64,000 nucleotides of DNA from an uncultured Sutterella sp. (lineage in GTDB: Bacteria > Pseudomonadota > Gammaproteobacteria > Burkholderiales > Burkholderiaceae_F): positions 1 to 64,000 of the forward strand of contig CAJJRX010000003.1 of NCBI GenBank assembly GCA_905194315.1, read 5' to 3'. Under the pieces are notes generated by a model, which did not search any database, had not been told where the DNA came from, and saw only the letters and a list, made by a program, of their open reading frames with translations. Below, piece by piece: positions 1 through 8,715 of this stretch. How positions within the stretch are numbered: position 1 is the first letter of the stretch; every line of letters begins with the position of its first letter. The translations under genes and the position numbers were made by a program.

Positions 1-97
1 GCACGCCCGGAACCCAGTCAAAGGCTTCGATGGTGTGCACATAGGCGTGATCGATGTTGATCACGCCGTCCCGGTCGAGAAACGCGGCCTTGTGCAT
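1..97 (-). CDS. gmhB: D-glycero-beta-D-manno-heptose-1,7-bisphosphate 7-phosphatase, N-terminal part
   Basis: Only the first 32 residues are inside the window; the gene runs off the left edge. The reading MHKAAFLDRDGVIN carries the HAD-superfamily motif DxDGV, with nucleophile and acid/base aspartates, in the form typical of GmhB and histidinol-phosphatase-like HAD enzymes. The ATG lies three bases after the hldD stop, with a GAGGT ribosome site inside the end of hldD, so it is the third gene of an hldE-hldD-gmhB operon. GmhB removes the 7-phosphate of heptose bisphosphate before ADP activation. The neighbours decide the GmhB assignment. The gene is too short for the six-frame length cut-off. 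Confidence 0.85.
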   Translation of the reverse strand, partial: MHKAAFLDRDGVINIDHAYVHTIEAFDWVPGV

Positions 98-100
98 TGC

Positions 101-1099
101 TTATACCTCGGGGCAGGCCTTGAGGAGGTAGTTCATATAGTCACGCGTGCCTTCCTGCACGGAGCGGAACTTCACATCACAGCCGGCAGCGCGCAGCTTC
201 TCGAGGTTGGCCTGAGTGTAGGCCTGATACTTACCTTTGAGCGCTTCGGGGAAGCTGATGTATTCAAGTTCGCCGCTGCTCACGGCTTCGGCGAGGGTGA
301 GCTCGGCCCGACCTTCAGAGGCGCGCAGGGAATTGATCACGGAGAGTGCCACATCATTGAACGGCTGGGCACGGCCTGTGCCGCAGTTGTAGATGCCCGA
401 AACCGGTTTGTCGAGGAAGTGCAGAAGCACCGAGCAGACGTCATCGATATAGACAAAGTCGCGCAGCTGCTCACCGTTGCCGTAGCCGAGACAGCCTTCA
501 AAGAGCTTGACCTTGTGATCACGGCGGTACTGGAAGTACTGGTGATAGGCCACACTGGCCATTCTGCCCTTGTGCTGTTCATGCGGTCCGTAGACATTGA
601 AGTAGCGCAGACCGATAACCGGGGCTTTCAGCGTGGCGAGTTCACGGCGCAGCACCTGGTCAAAGAGGTACTTGGAATAGCCGTAGACATTGAGCGGATG
701 CTCATAGGCAACATTCTCAATGAACTCCAGACGGTCGCCATAGGTGGCGGCGGAGGAGGCGTAAATGAAGGGGATTCCGAGCTCCTGAGCCCAGCGGAAC
801 AGTTCGAGCGTGTAGCGGTAGTTGTTTTCCATCATGTACACGCCGTCCTGCTCCATGGTGTCGGAGCAGGCGCCCTGGTGGAAGATCGCTTCGGGTTTCG
901 GAGCCGAGCCGTTACGCACGCGGGCGATGAAGTCCACTTTGTCAAAGTAGTCGGAAATCTGACATTTGGCGAGGTTGACGAACTTTTCGCTTTTGCCGAG
1001 ATGGTCCACGGCAATGACATCCGTGATGCCCCGCTTGTTAAGCGCCAGAACGTTGTTGCAGCCGATAAAGCCGGCGGCACCTGTAACGAGAATACTCAT
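101..1099 (-). CDS. hldD: ADP-L-glycero-D-manno-heptose-6-epimerase
   Basis: This short-chain dehydrogenase/reductase epimerase converts ADP-D-glycero-D-manno-heptose to the L-glycero form used by heptosyltransferases for the LPS inner core. The Rossmann motif TGAAGFIG is at residues 6-13 and the catalytic Y-x3-K pair is Tyr139/Lys143. The local sequence NVYGYSKYLFDQ and the downstream RYFNVYGPHEQHKGRMAS are characteristic of RfaD rather than of other sugar epimerases. The length of 332 residues is normal. It lies 21 bases after hldE and 3 bases before gmhB in one leftward operon. Confidence 0.96.
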   Translation of the reverse strand: MSILVTGAAGFIGCNNVLALNKRGITDVIAVDHLGKSEKFVNLAKCQISDYFDKVDFIARVRNGSAPKPEAIFHQGACSDTMEQDGVYMMENNYRYTLELFRWAQELGIPFIYASSAATYGDRLEFIENVAYEHPLNVYGYSKYLFDQVLRRELATLKAPVIGLRYFNVYGPHEQHKGRMASVAYHQYFQYRRDHKVKLFEGCLGYGNGEQLRDFVYIDDVCSVLLHFLDKPVSGIYNCGTGRAQPFNDVALSVINSLRASEGRAELTLAEAVSSGELEYISFPEALKGKYQAYTQANLEKLRAAGCDVKFRSVQEGTRDYMNYLLKACPEV

Positions 1100-1120
1100 G
1101 AAATCAAACTCCGAAAATAC

Positions 1121-2053
1121 TTATTGTGCGTCACCGAACAGTTCCGCATAGCTCACCGAGGCGGTCCCGAGTTTGCCGACCACAATGCCTGCGGCGCGGT
1201 TGGAGATGCGCACGGCATCCTCGATCGGCGCCCCGCTGGCGATCATCGTGGCCAGAACGGCAATCACTGTGTCACCGGCACCGGAAACATCAAAGACCTC
1301 ACGTGCCTGAGTGGGCACGGTAAGTGAGCCTTCATCACTGTAAAGTGTCATCCCTTCCTCACTGCGCGTCAAGAGCAGATATTTGAGATTGAGATGGTGG
1401 CGAAGATTCTGTGCACGCTCTTTGAGGTCGCTCTCCGAGCGCCACTGCCCGACAACCTGCTGCAGCTCGGCGCGGTTGGGCGTAATAACGGTTGCCCCTT
1501 TGTAGCGGTCGTAGTCGCTGCCTTTGGGATCCACCAGAATCGGCAGTCCCGCTTCGCGGGCGCCGGCGATCATGTGGGTGATGTGCGAGAGACCGCCTTT
1601 GCCGTAGTCTGAAAGCAGCAGCGCGGAATGTTCGGGCAGGAGCCGGTCAAAGACGCTCAGATGCTTGGAGAGTGTTTCCTCATGCGGGAAATCCTCAAAG
1701 TCGCAGCGAACCATCTGCTGCTGGCGGGCAACGATGCGCAGCTTCACTGTTGTGGTGAGCTGAGGGTCAAACTGAAACACCGGATTGATGCCGGTATCGC
1801 GCGAGCGCTTCTCCAGTTTGCGGCCGGCCTCGTCATCCCCGACCACGCAGAGCAGAGAGGGTTTGGCGCCGATACTGGCGATATTCAGGGCAACGTTGGC
1901 GGCACCCCCGAGACGTTCCTCGCAGCGGGTGACCTTAACGACCGGAACCGGTGCTTCGGGCGAGATACGGTCGGCATCGCCGAACCAGTAGCGGTCAAGC
2001 ATCGCATCGCCGACAACCAGTACACGGGCGTTTTGAAAAGACTGTGCGTTCAT
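1121..2053 (-). CDS. hldE: D-glycero-beta-D-manno-heptose-7-phosphate kinase (RfaE domain I only)
   Basis: PfkB/ribokinase-type sugar kinase of ADP-heptose synthesis. The glycine-rich LGGAANVALN and the C-terminal anion-hole/catalytic motif SGAGDTV identify the family. Enterobacterial HldE fuses this kinase to an adenylyltransferase; here the protein stops after the kinase (about 310 residues), so the adenylyltransferase (RfaE domain II) must be a separate gene outside the window. A GTG at 2080 would add nine residues, but the ATG at 2053 is preferred because TTGGAG lies about 12 bases upstream. It is first in the hldE-hldD-gmhB operon. Confidence 0.93.
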   Translation of the reverse strand: MNAQSFQNARVLVVGDAMLDRYWFGDADRISPEAPVPVVKVTRCEERLGGAANVALNIASIGAKPSLLCVVGDDEAGRKLEKRSRDTGINPVFQFDPQLTTTVKLRIVARQQQMVRCDFEDFPHEETLSKHLSVFDRLLPEHSALLLSDYGKGGLSHITHMIAGAREAGLPILVDPKGSDYDRYKGATVITPNRAELQQVVGQWRSESDLKERAQNLRHHLNLKYLLLTRSEEGMTLYSDEGSLTVPTQAREVFDVSGAGDTVIAVLATMIASGAPIEDAVRISNRAAGIVVGKLGTASVSYAELFGDAQ

Positions 2054-2182
2054 AGCGCGAAAAAACTCCAATGCGTGCACCCGGGAAAGAGGAAAATGTC
2101 ACTCTTTTTGTCTGAAAAGAGCTGTGCAAACACGCAGGAATTCTGTGCTGTCACAAATACCGGGCGCAGTCGTGGTGGACTC

Positions 2183-2210
2183 ATTATATCGAGCGGAAAC
2201 AGAGAAACAA
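2183..2210 (-). promoter_or_regulatory. Possible sigma-70 promoter of hldE-hldD-gmhB
   Basis: On the minus strand a perfect TATAAT (2183-2188) is preceded at 16 bases by TTGTTT (2205-2210). This would start transcription about 120 bases before the hldE start. The rest of the 315-base gap between hldE and algC is AT-rich and holds TAAAAT at 2300-2305 on the plus strand, a possible algC -10 with no good -35. I see nothing else in that gap. Confidence 0.45.
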
Positions 2211-2368
2211 CTTTTTCTTGTAAGGATATCCGACGTTGAAGTTGTGAACTCAAGTATTATCCGATCTGCTTCTTGTACGGGCAGAGCAGTGTTTTTGGCT
2301 AAAATACGTACAACTGACTAGGGCGCAGAGGCGTCCTAAAAAACATAAGCATAAGGATCAAACATACT

Positions 2369-3751
2369 ATGACGGCGGATTTATCCATCTTTAAAGCATA
2401 TGACATTCGCGGAATTGTCGGAAAAACTCTGACCGAAGATGTCGTGCGGGATATCGGTCGCGTGTTGGGGACTATGGCACGTGAAAAGCAGGTCGAATCG
2501 ATTTGTGTTGGACGTGACGGTCGCCTTTCCGGCCCGGCGTTGAGCCAGGCCCTGATGCAGGGTATCGCATCGGCCGGTGTGGACGTTCTCGACATCGGTA
2601 TGGTGCCCACGCCTGTTCTGTACTTTGCTACGAAGCATTTCGGCAACGGCTCCGGCGTTGCGGTGACCGGCTCTCACAACCCGCCTGACTATAACGGGCT
2701 CAAGATGATGCTTGCCGGTCTGACGCTCTTCGGTGATGAAATCCAGAGCATTGGCGCCCGTGTCAATGCCGGCGAATGGACCGAGGCCCAAACCCCGGGC
2801 AGCATCAAAGAGGTTGATGCGCTCACGCCCTATCTCGAAAAAGTGATCGGGGACGTCAGGCTCGACCGCCCGATGAAGGTGGTGGTGGATGCCGGCAACG
2901 GTGTCGCCGGCCCGACGGCGGTGCGTCTGCTTAAGGCGCTCGGCTGTGAAGTGATTGAACTCTATACCGACATTGACGGCAATTTCCCCAATCACCACCC
3001 GGATCCCTCCAAGCTTGACAATCTTGCCGATCTGAAAGCCACGCTGATGACCGGTGACGCTGAGGTGGGGATTGCCTTTGACGGCGACGGAGACCGTCTC
3101 GGGGTCGTGACCCGCGCAGGCAATGTGATTTTCCCTGACCGTCAGATGATGCTTTTTGCTGCGGATATTCTCGAGAAGCATCCGGGCGCTCAGATTGTCT
3201 ATGACGTCAAGTGCACCCGCCGTCTGATCCCCTGGGTGAAAGAACACGGCGGCGTTCCTGTCATCAGCTGCACAGGCCACTCGCTGGTGAAGGCGAAACT
3301 GCGTGAAACCGGTGCGCTTTTTGCCGGTGAAATGTCCGGGCATCTGTTCTTCAATGACGGCCGCTGGCCAGGCTTCGATGACGGTGTGTATGCCGGCGCG
3401 CGCCTGCTGGAGATTCTCTCGCGCACGGATAACCCCTCCGAGGTGCTTGACGCGCTTCCGACCGCCTGCAATACGCCTGAGTTACAGATTCCGGTGAAAG
3501 AAAACACAAACAAGGAAATTGTTGCAAAACTGCAGCGTTCCCTCTCTTTCCCCGATGCCACCGACGTTATTACGATTGACGGCGTACGTGCCGAGTGGGA
3601 AGATGGATTTGCTCTGGTTCGTGCTTCTAACACCACCCCCGTGCTGGTACTGCGCTTTGAAGGGGATACCCCGGAAGCACTTGAACGCATCCAGTCGACC
3701 TTTATGGCTGCCGTGGCGCAGGTTGAGCCCGATCTGGCTCTGCCCCGCTGA
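2369..3751 (+). CDS. algC: Phosphomannomutase/phosphoglucomutase
   Basis: Alpha-D-phosphohexomutase interconverting hexose 6- and 1-phosphates, supplying mannose-1-P or glucose-1-P for surface polysaccharides. All four signatures are visible: the phosphoserine loop TGSHNPP with Ser102, the magnesium-binding DGDGD at 238-242, the sugar-binding GEMSGH near 320, and the C-terminal phosphate-binding RASNTTPVLVLRFEG. The length of 460 residues matches the AlgC/CpsG group. AAGGA lies upstream of the ATG. pgi follows 22 bases later, consistent with one hexose-phosphate operon. PMM versus PGM preference cannot be read from sequence. Confidence 0.93.
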   Translation: MTADLSIFKAYDIRGIVGKTLTEDVVRDIGRVLGTMAREKQVESICVGRDGRLSGPALSQALMQGIASAGVDVLDIGMVPTPVLYFATKHFGNGSGVAVTGSHNPPDYNGLKMMLAGLTLFGDEIQSIGARVNAGEWTEAQTPGSIKEVDALTPYLEKVIGDVRLDRPMKVVVDAGNGVAGPTAVRLLKALGCEVIELYTDIDGNFPNHHPDPSKLDNLADLKATLMTGDAEVGIAFDGDGDRLGVVTRAGNVIFPDRQMMLFAADILEKHPGAQIVYDVKCTRRLIPWVKEHGGVPVISCTGHSLVKAKLRETGALFAGEMSGHLFFNDGRWPGFDDGVYAGARLLEILSRTDNPSEVLDALPTACNTPELQIPVKENTNKEIVAKLQRSLSFPDATDVITIDGVRAEWEDGFALVRASNTTPVLVLRFEGDTPEALERIQSTFMAAVAQVEPDLALPR

Positions 3752-3773
3752 GTCTCGTTAAAGGAAAAGGATT

Positions 3774-5231
3774 ATGTCTGAGAAAGTCTTCACACGTCCC
3801 CTGCTGGGGGAAACGCGCGAGCGTTCTCTTTGCGAAAGTACGGCCTGCGGTATCCGTCTGGATATTTCCCGTCAGCGTCTGACCAATGAGGAATATCAGG
3901 ATCTGCAGAAGCTTTACGAATCCCGTGGTGTCCACAAGGCGTTTCTGCGCATGATCAAGGGCGAGGTTGTGAATGCCTCGGAAAACCGTGCCGCTCTGCA
4001 TACCCTGCTGCGTGCCAATACTTCTCGACTGCCTGTTTTCAAGGAAGTGATGGCCGAACGCCAGCGTATGCTCGACTTTGCCCGCCGTGTGCGTAACGGC
4101 GAATGGCGCGGCTGCCGCGGTGACGTGATCACTGATGTGATCAACATCGGTATCGGCGGTTCGGAAATGGGACCGCATGCGGTTTACCATGCGCTGTGTG
4201 CACCGGATCAGCAGATTCAGGTCCACTTCCTCTCGAGTGTGGACGGGATTCTGATGGAGCGTGTGCTGGCCAAGTGCAAGGCCAAAAGCACGCTCGTGGT
4301 TGTTTCCTCGAAAAGTTTCAAAACCCGCGAAACCCTCGTCAATGCCGCTGCGGTTGACCAGTGGCTGCTCGATAACGGTATCGTGGGACGTGACCGTCAT
4401 GCCCATATGGTGCTCGCCACTGCCAATCCCGATGCGGCCAATCAGATGCTGCTGCCGCGCGAAAATGTGTTTGCACTCTGGGACTGGGTGGGCGGCCGTT
4501 TCTCCGTGTGGGGCTCTGTCGGTCTGCCGCTGGCCATTGCGCTTGGCGAGGGGGTGTTCAAGGAATTCCTGAGCGGTGCGGCCGAAATGGACCGCCATAC
4601 CGCCACGACGCCTTTTGAGCATAACCTGCCGGCACAGCTCGCTATGCTGTCGTTCTACAACCGCCGCAATCTGGAGGTTCCCTCGTTCTGTTTCCTTTCG
4701 TACGATGAGCGTCTGCGCATCATGGCCCCCTGGCTCCAGCAGCTTGAGATGGAATCGCTGGGCAAGTGCCAGGATCAGCAGGGCAAACTGATTGAAGAGC
4801 TCACCGGTCAGCTCGTCTGGGGCTACAGCGCCAACGAAGGTCAGCACAGCTTCTTCCAGTGGCTGCGGGAAGGGACAGGCAACACCAGTATCGATATTCT
4901 CTGGTCTGAAATGCCCGGTCACCGTTATGCCGAACTCTATCGAGTTCTGCAGGCAAACGCCCGTGCGCAGACCGAGGCGCTGATCGCCCGTACAAGCCGT
5001 CTGCCGTATTTCAATGCGGTGAATGTGGTTGCGCTTGACGCGGTCACCCCGCGCCGTCTGGGCAGCCTGATGGCAATGTATGAACATAAGGTGACGATGC
5101 TCGGTACGCTCTACAACATCAACCCGTTTGACCAGCCCGGTGTGGAACTGGGCAAGCGTCTGAGTTCGCGTGTTGAACGCGGCGAGTCTGTTGAGTCCTC
5201 GCTTGAGGAAGTCAAAGCGAGCATCAGCTGA
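3774..5231 (+). CDS. pgi: Glucose-6-phosphate isomerase
   Basis: Cytosolic aldose-ketose isomerase joining glucose-6-P and fructose-6-P. The SIS-type phosphate loop NIGIGGSEMGP is at 124-134, and both family signatures, WDWVGGRFSVWGSVG and FDQPGVELGK, are present. At 485 residues it is shorter than the 549-residue E. coli enzyme. In the block usually reading WGEPGTNGQH, this protein reads WGYSANEGQH, so the usual catalytic-base Glu position holds Tyr and a Glu sits three residues later. A strong AAAGGAAAAGG precedes the ATG. Its stop overlaps the waaC start by one base (TGATG), so the two are translationally coupled. Confidence 0.93.
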   Translation: MSEKVFTRPLLGETRERSLCESTACGIRLDISRQRLTNEEYQDLQKLYESRGVHKAFLRMIKGEVVNASENRAALHTLLRANTSRLPVFKEVMAERQRMLDFARRVRNGEWRGCRGDVITDVINIGIGGSEMGPHAVYHALCAPDQQIQVHFLSSVDGILMERVLAKCKAKSTLVVVSSKSFKTRETLVNAAAVDQWLLDNGIVGRDRHAHMVLATANPDAANQMLLPRENVFALWDWVGGRFSVWGSVGLPLAIALGEGVFKEFLSGAAEMDRHTATTPFEHNLPAQLAMLSFYNRRNLEVPSFCFLSYDERLRIMAPWLQQLEMESLGKCQDQQGKLIEELTGQLVWGYSANEGQHSFFQWLREGTGNTSIDILWSEMPGHRYAELYRVLQANARAQTEALIARTSRLPYFNAVNVVALDAVTPRRLGSLMAMYEHKVTMLGTLYNINPFDQPGVELGKRLSSRVERGESVESSLEEVKASIS

Positions 5232-6196
5232 TGAAAGTCCTCATAGTGAAAACCTCGTCCATGGGAGACATCATCCATGCGCTCCCGGTCGCACACGACC
5301 TCAAGGCCGCACTCGGCGACGGGGTGGAGCTGCACTGGGTGGCCGAGGAAAGTTTCCGCGAGATTCCGAGACTTGCGCCGGGTGTTGACAGAATTTATGT
5401 CACGGCATTCCGCCGCTGGCGCAAGCATCCCTTCTCAAAGAGTGTGCGTGAGGAAATCTCCTCGCTAAAAGCCGCTCTTGAGGCTGAGCACTATGATGTG
5501 GTGCTCGACATCCAGGGACTGCTCCGCTCAGGTCTTGTCTGCCGCTGGACGAAGGCTCACTCGATCGGCTATTCGTTTTCGACGCTGCGTGAACGGCTCG
5601 CAGGGCTGTTCTACGATGAGCGGCTTGATCTGCCCGAGGAGCTCGGTGCGGTAAAACGCTACCGCATGGCTGCCGCGCAGGTTTTTCATTATGAAATTGA
5701 TCAGGCGCATCCGGTTTTCGGTCTTCAGGCCAGGCTCAAGGGCTTTATGCCTGAGGGTTCGCGCTATGCGGCGCTTGCCGTGAACACCAGCCGCGATGAA
5801 AAACTCTGGCCTGAGGAGCACTGGCTTGCGCTGGGTCGCTATCTGCTGACCCGCGGTCTGAGCAGTGCATTTTTCTGGGGTAACGACGTTGAGCGTGAAC
5901 GTGTGGAACGTCTTGCAGCAGCGCTTCCCGGCGCGGTTGTTGTGCCGCGTGACGGTCTCGAGTCGACAGCTGCCACGCTCTCGCGTGCCGCCGGTGTGAT
6001 CGGTGTGGATACAGGCCTGACACATCTGGGGGCGGCGCTAGGTCGCCCCAGTGTCGGCATTTTCGTTTCCACACCCACGGAAACGCTCAAACTGTGGGGG
6101 GATGGTCCTGTCACCAGTCTTGGCGGAATCGGCGTTGTGCCGACGGTGGAGGAGGTGATCTCCGCCTTTGAAAAAGTACTCGGAGAGTCAAAGTGA
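5231..6196 (+). CDS. waaC: LPS heptosyltransferase I
   Basis: GT9-family transferase adding the first L-glycero-D-manno-heptose to Kdo on lipid A, at the cytoplasmic face of the inner membrane. The N-terminus MKVLIVKTSSMGDIIHALP is the hallmark of WaaC/RfaC, and VIGVDTGLTHLGAALG near residue 258 is the ADP-heptose-binding block of the family. Its 321 residues are normal. The ATG overlaps the pgi stop by one base and its own TGA overlaps the waaA GTG (GTGA), placing it in a tight algC-pgi-waaC-waaA-thiD operon that faces the divergent ADP-heptose genes. Confidence 0.95.
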   Translation: MKVLIVKTSSMGDIIHALPVAHDLKAALGDGVELHWVAEESFREIPRLAPGVDRIYVTAFRRWRKHPFSKSVREEISSLKAALEAEHYDVVLDIQGLLRSGLVCRWTKAHSIGYSFSTLRERLAGLFYDERLDLPEELGAVKRYRMAAAQVFHYEIDQAHPVFGLQARLKGFMPEGSRYAALAVNTSRDEKLWPEEHWLALGRYLLTRGLSSAFFWGNDVERERVERLAAALPGAVVVPRDGLESTAATLSRAAGVIGVDTGLTHLGAALGRPSVGIFVSTPTETLKLWGDGPVTSLGGIGVVPTVEEVISAFEKVLGESK

Positions 6197-7506
6197 AAAT
6201 AACACCTAAAATGTACCGGGCAATCAGTGTGGTTGCTCTGCCTTTGGCTAGTCTTTATCTGATGTGGCGTTCGCGTCGCCAGCCTGAATACCGTCAGTTC
6301 TGGGATGAGCGTTTCGCCTGGTCGAGTTTCCCTCTGAAAACCAACCGTCCGCGTGTCTGGATTCATGCCGTGAGTGTCGGGGAGACCAATGCCGCAAAAC
6401 CTCTTCTGCAGGCAATTCTGAAGCAGTGGCCCGAATGTGACGTGCTGCTCACACACATGACGCCGACCGGGCGCGCCGCCGGCAAGGCACTCGTGGAGCT
6501 CGCCCCGGAGCGCATCGTGCAGACTTATCTTCCTTACGATGCGCCGTACGCCGTGCGTAAATTCTTCCGTCAGACCCGCCCGACGCTGGGCATCATCATG
6601 GAGACGGAAGTCTGGCCTAATCTCATGCAGGAGGCTCAGCGTCTCGGTATTCCGATGGTGCTCGCCAATGCCCGCGAGAGTGAAAAGTCACAGGCTCAGG
6701 CAGCCCGAGTGATTGATCTGATGCGTCCCGCCTTTGAGAGCTTTGAGGTGATTCTCGCGCAGAGCGAGGAGGATAAGGCAAGGTTTGAAAGCCTCGGTGC
6801 CAGACGGATTCTTGTCTGCGGCAGTGTGAAATTTGACATTCAGCCCAACCTCTCGCAGGTGGCGGCCGCCAGAGACTGGAAGAGCCGGCTCTCCCGCCCT
6901 GTGGCACTGATCGCCTCCACGCGTGCCGGTGAGGAGCTGCAGTTTGCCCGTGCGCTCAAGGAAAACGAGGCGCTGCGCAAACGGGTGCTCACCGTGATTG
7001 TTCCGAGACACCCTGAACGTTTTGATACGGTGCACGGTCTGATCAGCGGCTGCGGCCTCAAGGTGGTCCGCCGCTCAGCAATCCGTGATGCCGGGGAGAT
7101 CCCGGCAGACTGCGATGTGCTTCTCGGTGACAGCATGGGTGAGATGAGTTTTTACTGTGCGCTTTCCAATATGGTGGCCATGGGCGGCTCTTTTGAACCC
7201 TTCGGCTGTCAGAATGTCATCGAACCCGCACTTGCCGGCAGTCCGGTGGTGGTGGGACCGAGCACATTCAATTTTGACAAGATTGTGCGCGACGGTAAGG
7301 CTGCTGGTGCAATGCTGCAGGTCGATACGCCTGCCGATGCCCTGCAGTGCTTCAGCCACTGGCTCGACAACCCGGTTGAACATGTCAAGGCCTCCGAGGC
7401 CGCTCTGACTTTTGCCCATGAATATGCAGGGGCAACCGAGCGGATGATGGAGGTGCTGGAGGAAATATGGAACAAAGCCCAAAAGAATGTCCTGTCAATG
7501 TCCTGA
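6193..7506 (+). CDS. waaA: 3-deoxy-D-manno-octulosonic acid (Kdo) transferase
   Basis: GT30 enzyme that transfers Kdo from CMP-Kdo to lipid IVA. It has one N-terminal hydrophobic anchor (about residues 9-24) followed by basic residues, then HAVSVGE, WPNLMQEA, VLANARESEKS and, in the C-terminal half, GSFEPFGCQNVIEPALAGSPVV, all typical of KdtA. The start is GTG, overlapping the waaC stop by four bases. Its 437 residues are usual. Whether it adds one, two or more Kdo residues cannot be judged from sequence. Its last 40 bases overlap thiD. Confidence 0.95.
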   Translation: MKITPKMYRAISVVALPLASLYLMWRSRRQPEYRQFWDERFAWSSFPLKTNRPRVWIHAVSVGETNAAKPLLQAILKQWPECDVLLTHMTPTGRAAGKALVELAPERIVQTYLPYDAPYAVRKFFRQTRPTLGIIMETEVWPNLMQEAQRLGIPMVLANARESEKSQAQAARVIDLMRPAFESFEVILAQSEEDKARFESLGARRILVCGSVKFDIQPNLSQVAAARDWKSRLSRPVALIASTRAGEELQFARALKENEALRKRVLTVIVPRHPERFDTVHGLISGCGLKVVRRSAIRDAGEIPADCDVLLGDSMGEMSFYCALSNMVAMGGSFEPFGCQNVIEPALAGSPVVVGPSTFNFDKIVRDGKAAGAMLQVDTPADALQCFSHWLDNPVEHVKASEAALTFAHEYAGATERMMEVLEEIWNKAQKNVLSMS

Positions 7507-8315
7507 GCATTGCCGGTGTTGATCCGTCGGGCGGTGCCGGCGTGCTTGCCGACATCAAAGCCATCAGTGCCTGCGGTGCCTATGCCTGCGGCGTGGTAAC
7601 CGCGCTCACCGCACAGAACACCCGCGGGGTTCAGGGGATTTTTCCCGTTCCGCCGTCCTTTGTGAAGCAGCAGCTTGATGTGCTCTTTGACGATGTGTCG
7701 ATCGATGCCGTGAAAATCGGCATGCTTGACAACGCCGAGCTCATCGAGGTGGTTGCCCAGACGCTTGAGAGATATCGTCCGAAGGTTGTTGTGCTTGATC
7801 CGGTGATGGTCGCCAAGAGTGGTGACCGTCTGCTTGCGCAGGAAGCGGTCAGTGCACTGCGTGACCGTCTTCTGCCGCTCGCCACAATGATCACGCCTAA
7901 TCTGCCCGAGGCGCTTGCGCTTCTCGGTCAGGATCAGCGCGGCGTGTCAGAAGAGGAATTCCCGGCGATGGCTGCCGATCTCTGGAAGCTGATGAAACGC
8001 CGTGAGGCCTGGGTTTATCTCAAGGGAGGACATCTCGGCGGCAAGGATTCTCCGGATATGCTCTTTAACGGGTTTGTTACGGTCCGTCTGGAAGGCACCC
8101 GTATTGACACCGATAATGATCACGGGACGGGCTGTACGCTTTCTTCGGCGCTTGCCAGTCTGCTGCCGCGCCACGATGTGATTGATGCCTCGCGCATGGC
8201 CAAGGAGTATCTCACCCAGACGCTTCAGCACGCCGGGGAACTCTCTGTGGGACACGGCCACGGCCCGACGAATCACTTCTGGGCACTGCCGCCGCTCAGC
8301 TTTACCCGCGACTAG
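7467..8315 (+). CDS. thiD: Hydroxymethylpyrimidine/phosphomethylpyrimidine kinase
   Basis: Ribokinase-fold kinase phosphorylating HMP and HMP-P for thiamine synthesis or salvage. The N-terminus NVLSIAGVDPSGGAGVLADIK and the C-terminal DNDHGTGCTLSSALA are diagnostic. The only reasonable start is ATG 7467, with GGAGG just upstream, so the gene overlaps the end of waaA by 40 bases in another frame. There is no other thiamine gene nearby and no recognisable TPP riboswitch, so it appears to be expressed from the LPS operon. A possible weak hairpin region follows before the tRNA-Met promoter. Confidence 0.93.
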   Translation: MEQSPKECPVNVLSIAGVDPSGGAGVLADIKAISACGAYACGVVTALTAQNTRGVQGIFPVPPSFVKQQLDVLFDDVSIDAVKIGMLDNAELIEVVAQTLERYRPKVVVLDPVMVAKSGDRLLAQEAVSALRDRLLPLATMITPNLPEALALLGQDQRGVSEEEFPAMAADLWKLMKRREAWVYLKGGHLGGKDSPDMLFNGFVTVRLEGTRIDTDNDHGTGCTLSSALASLLPRHDVIDASRMAKEYLTQTLQHAGELSVGHGHGPTNHFWALPPLSFTRD

Positions 8316-8365
8316 GAAAAGAAAGAATAGAGAAGGCAGAAATGTAACAAAATATGTCTTTTCTA

Positions 8366-8394
8366 TTGACGAATCACGATTCGTTGTGCATAAT
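8366..8394 (+). promoter_or_regulatory. Strong sigma-70 promoter of tRNA-Met
   Basis: TTGACG (8366-8371) and CATAAT (8389-8394) are separated by exactly 17 bases. The predicted start is about 7 bases before the mature tRNA 5' end. This is the clearest promoter in the window. Confidence 0.8.
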
Positions 8395-8407
8395 GCTTCT
8401 CCTCAGT

Positions 8408-8484
8408 GGCGCATTAGCTCAGTCGGTTAGAGCAGAGGAATCATAATCCTTGTGTCCGCGGTTCGAATCCGTGATGCGCCACCA
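8408..8484 (+). tRNA. tRNA-Met (CAT), elongator type
   Basis: A full cloverleaf can be folded: acceptor GGCGCAT/ATGCGCC, D-arm GCTC...GAGC, anticodon stem GAGGA/TCCTT with loop ATCATAA (anticodon CAT), T-arm CGCGG-TTCGAAT-CCGTG, and an encoded CCA. The anticodon stem-loop is the usual betaproteobacterial elongator tRNA-Met form. Initiator tRNA is excluded by the paired first acceptor base and the absence of three G-C pairs in the anticodon stem. tRNA-Ile2, whose CAT is modified to lysidine, is less likely but not excluded. Confidence 0.93.
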
Positions 8485-8495
8485 CTGAATTCCGG

Positions 8496-8528
8496 CCCCG
8501 TTCTACTCAAGGTAGAGCGGGGTTTTCT
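8496..8528 (+). terminator. Rho-independent terminator after tRNA-Met
   Basis: CCCCGTTCTAC (8496-8506) pairs with GTAGAGCGGGG (8512-8522) with one G-T pair, followed by TTTT. The remaining spacer up to miaB shows no further gene; TATACT near 8614 is a possible -10 for miaB. Confidence 0.8.
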
Positions 8529-8715
8529 CTTTATTGCCTCCCGCTGACGCACCTTCCTTAGTGAGTAGCTCCAATGCGGCCTCTGTTACGGGGCTGAACG
8601 GGCAGATACGTTTGTTATACTGACTTCCTCATTGTGTTAGACGCCTCGCTACAGACCGTGTTTTTGCGGTAAAAAACTTCCCTCAGGCCTGTTGCTGGCC
8701 GGGCAGAGGCGCATT

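Noticed and set aside
35..1327. 430-residue open frame on the plus strand opposite hldD
   Set aside because: It is the antisense shadow of hldD and hldE; it has no family resemblance, while the minus strand reads as conserved enzymes.
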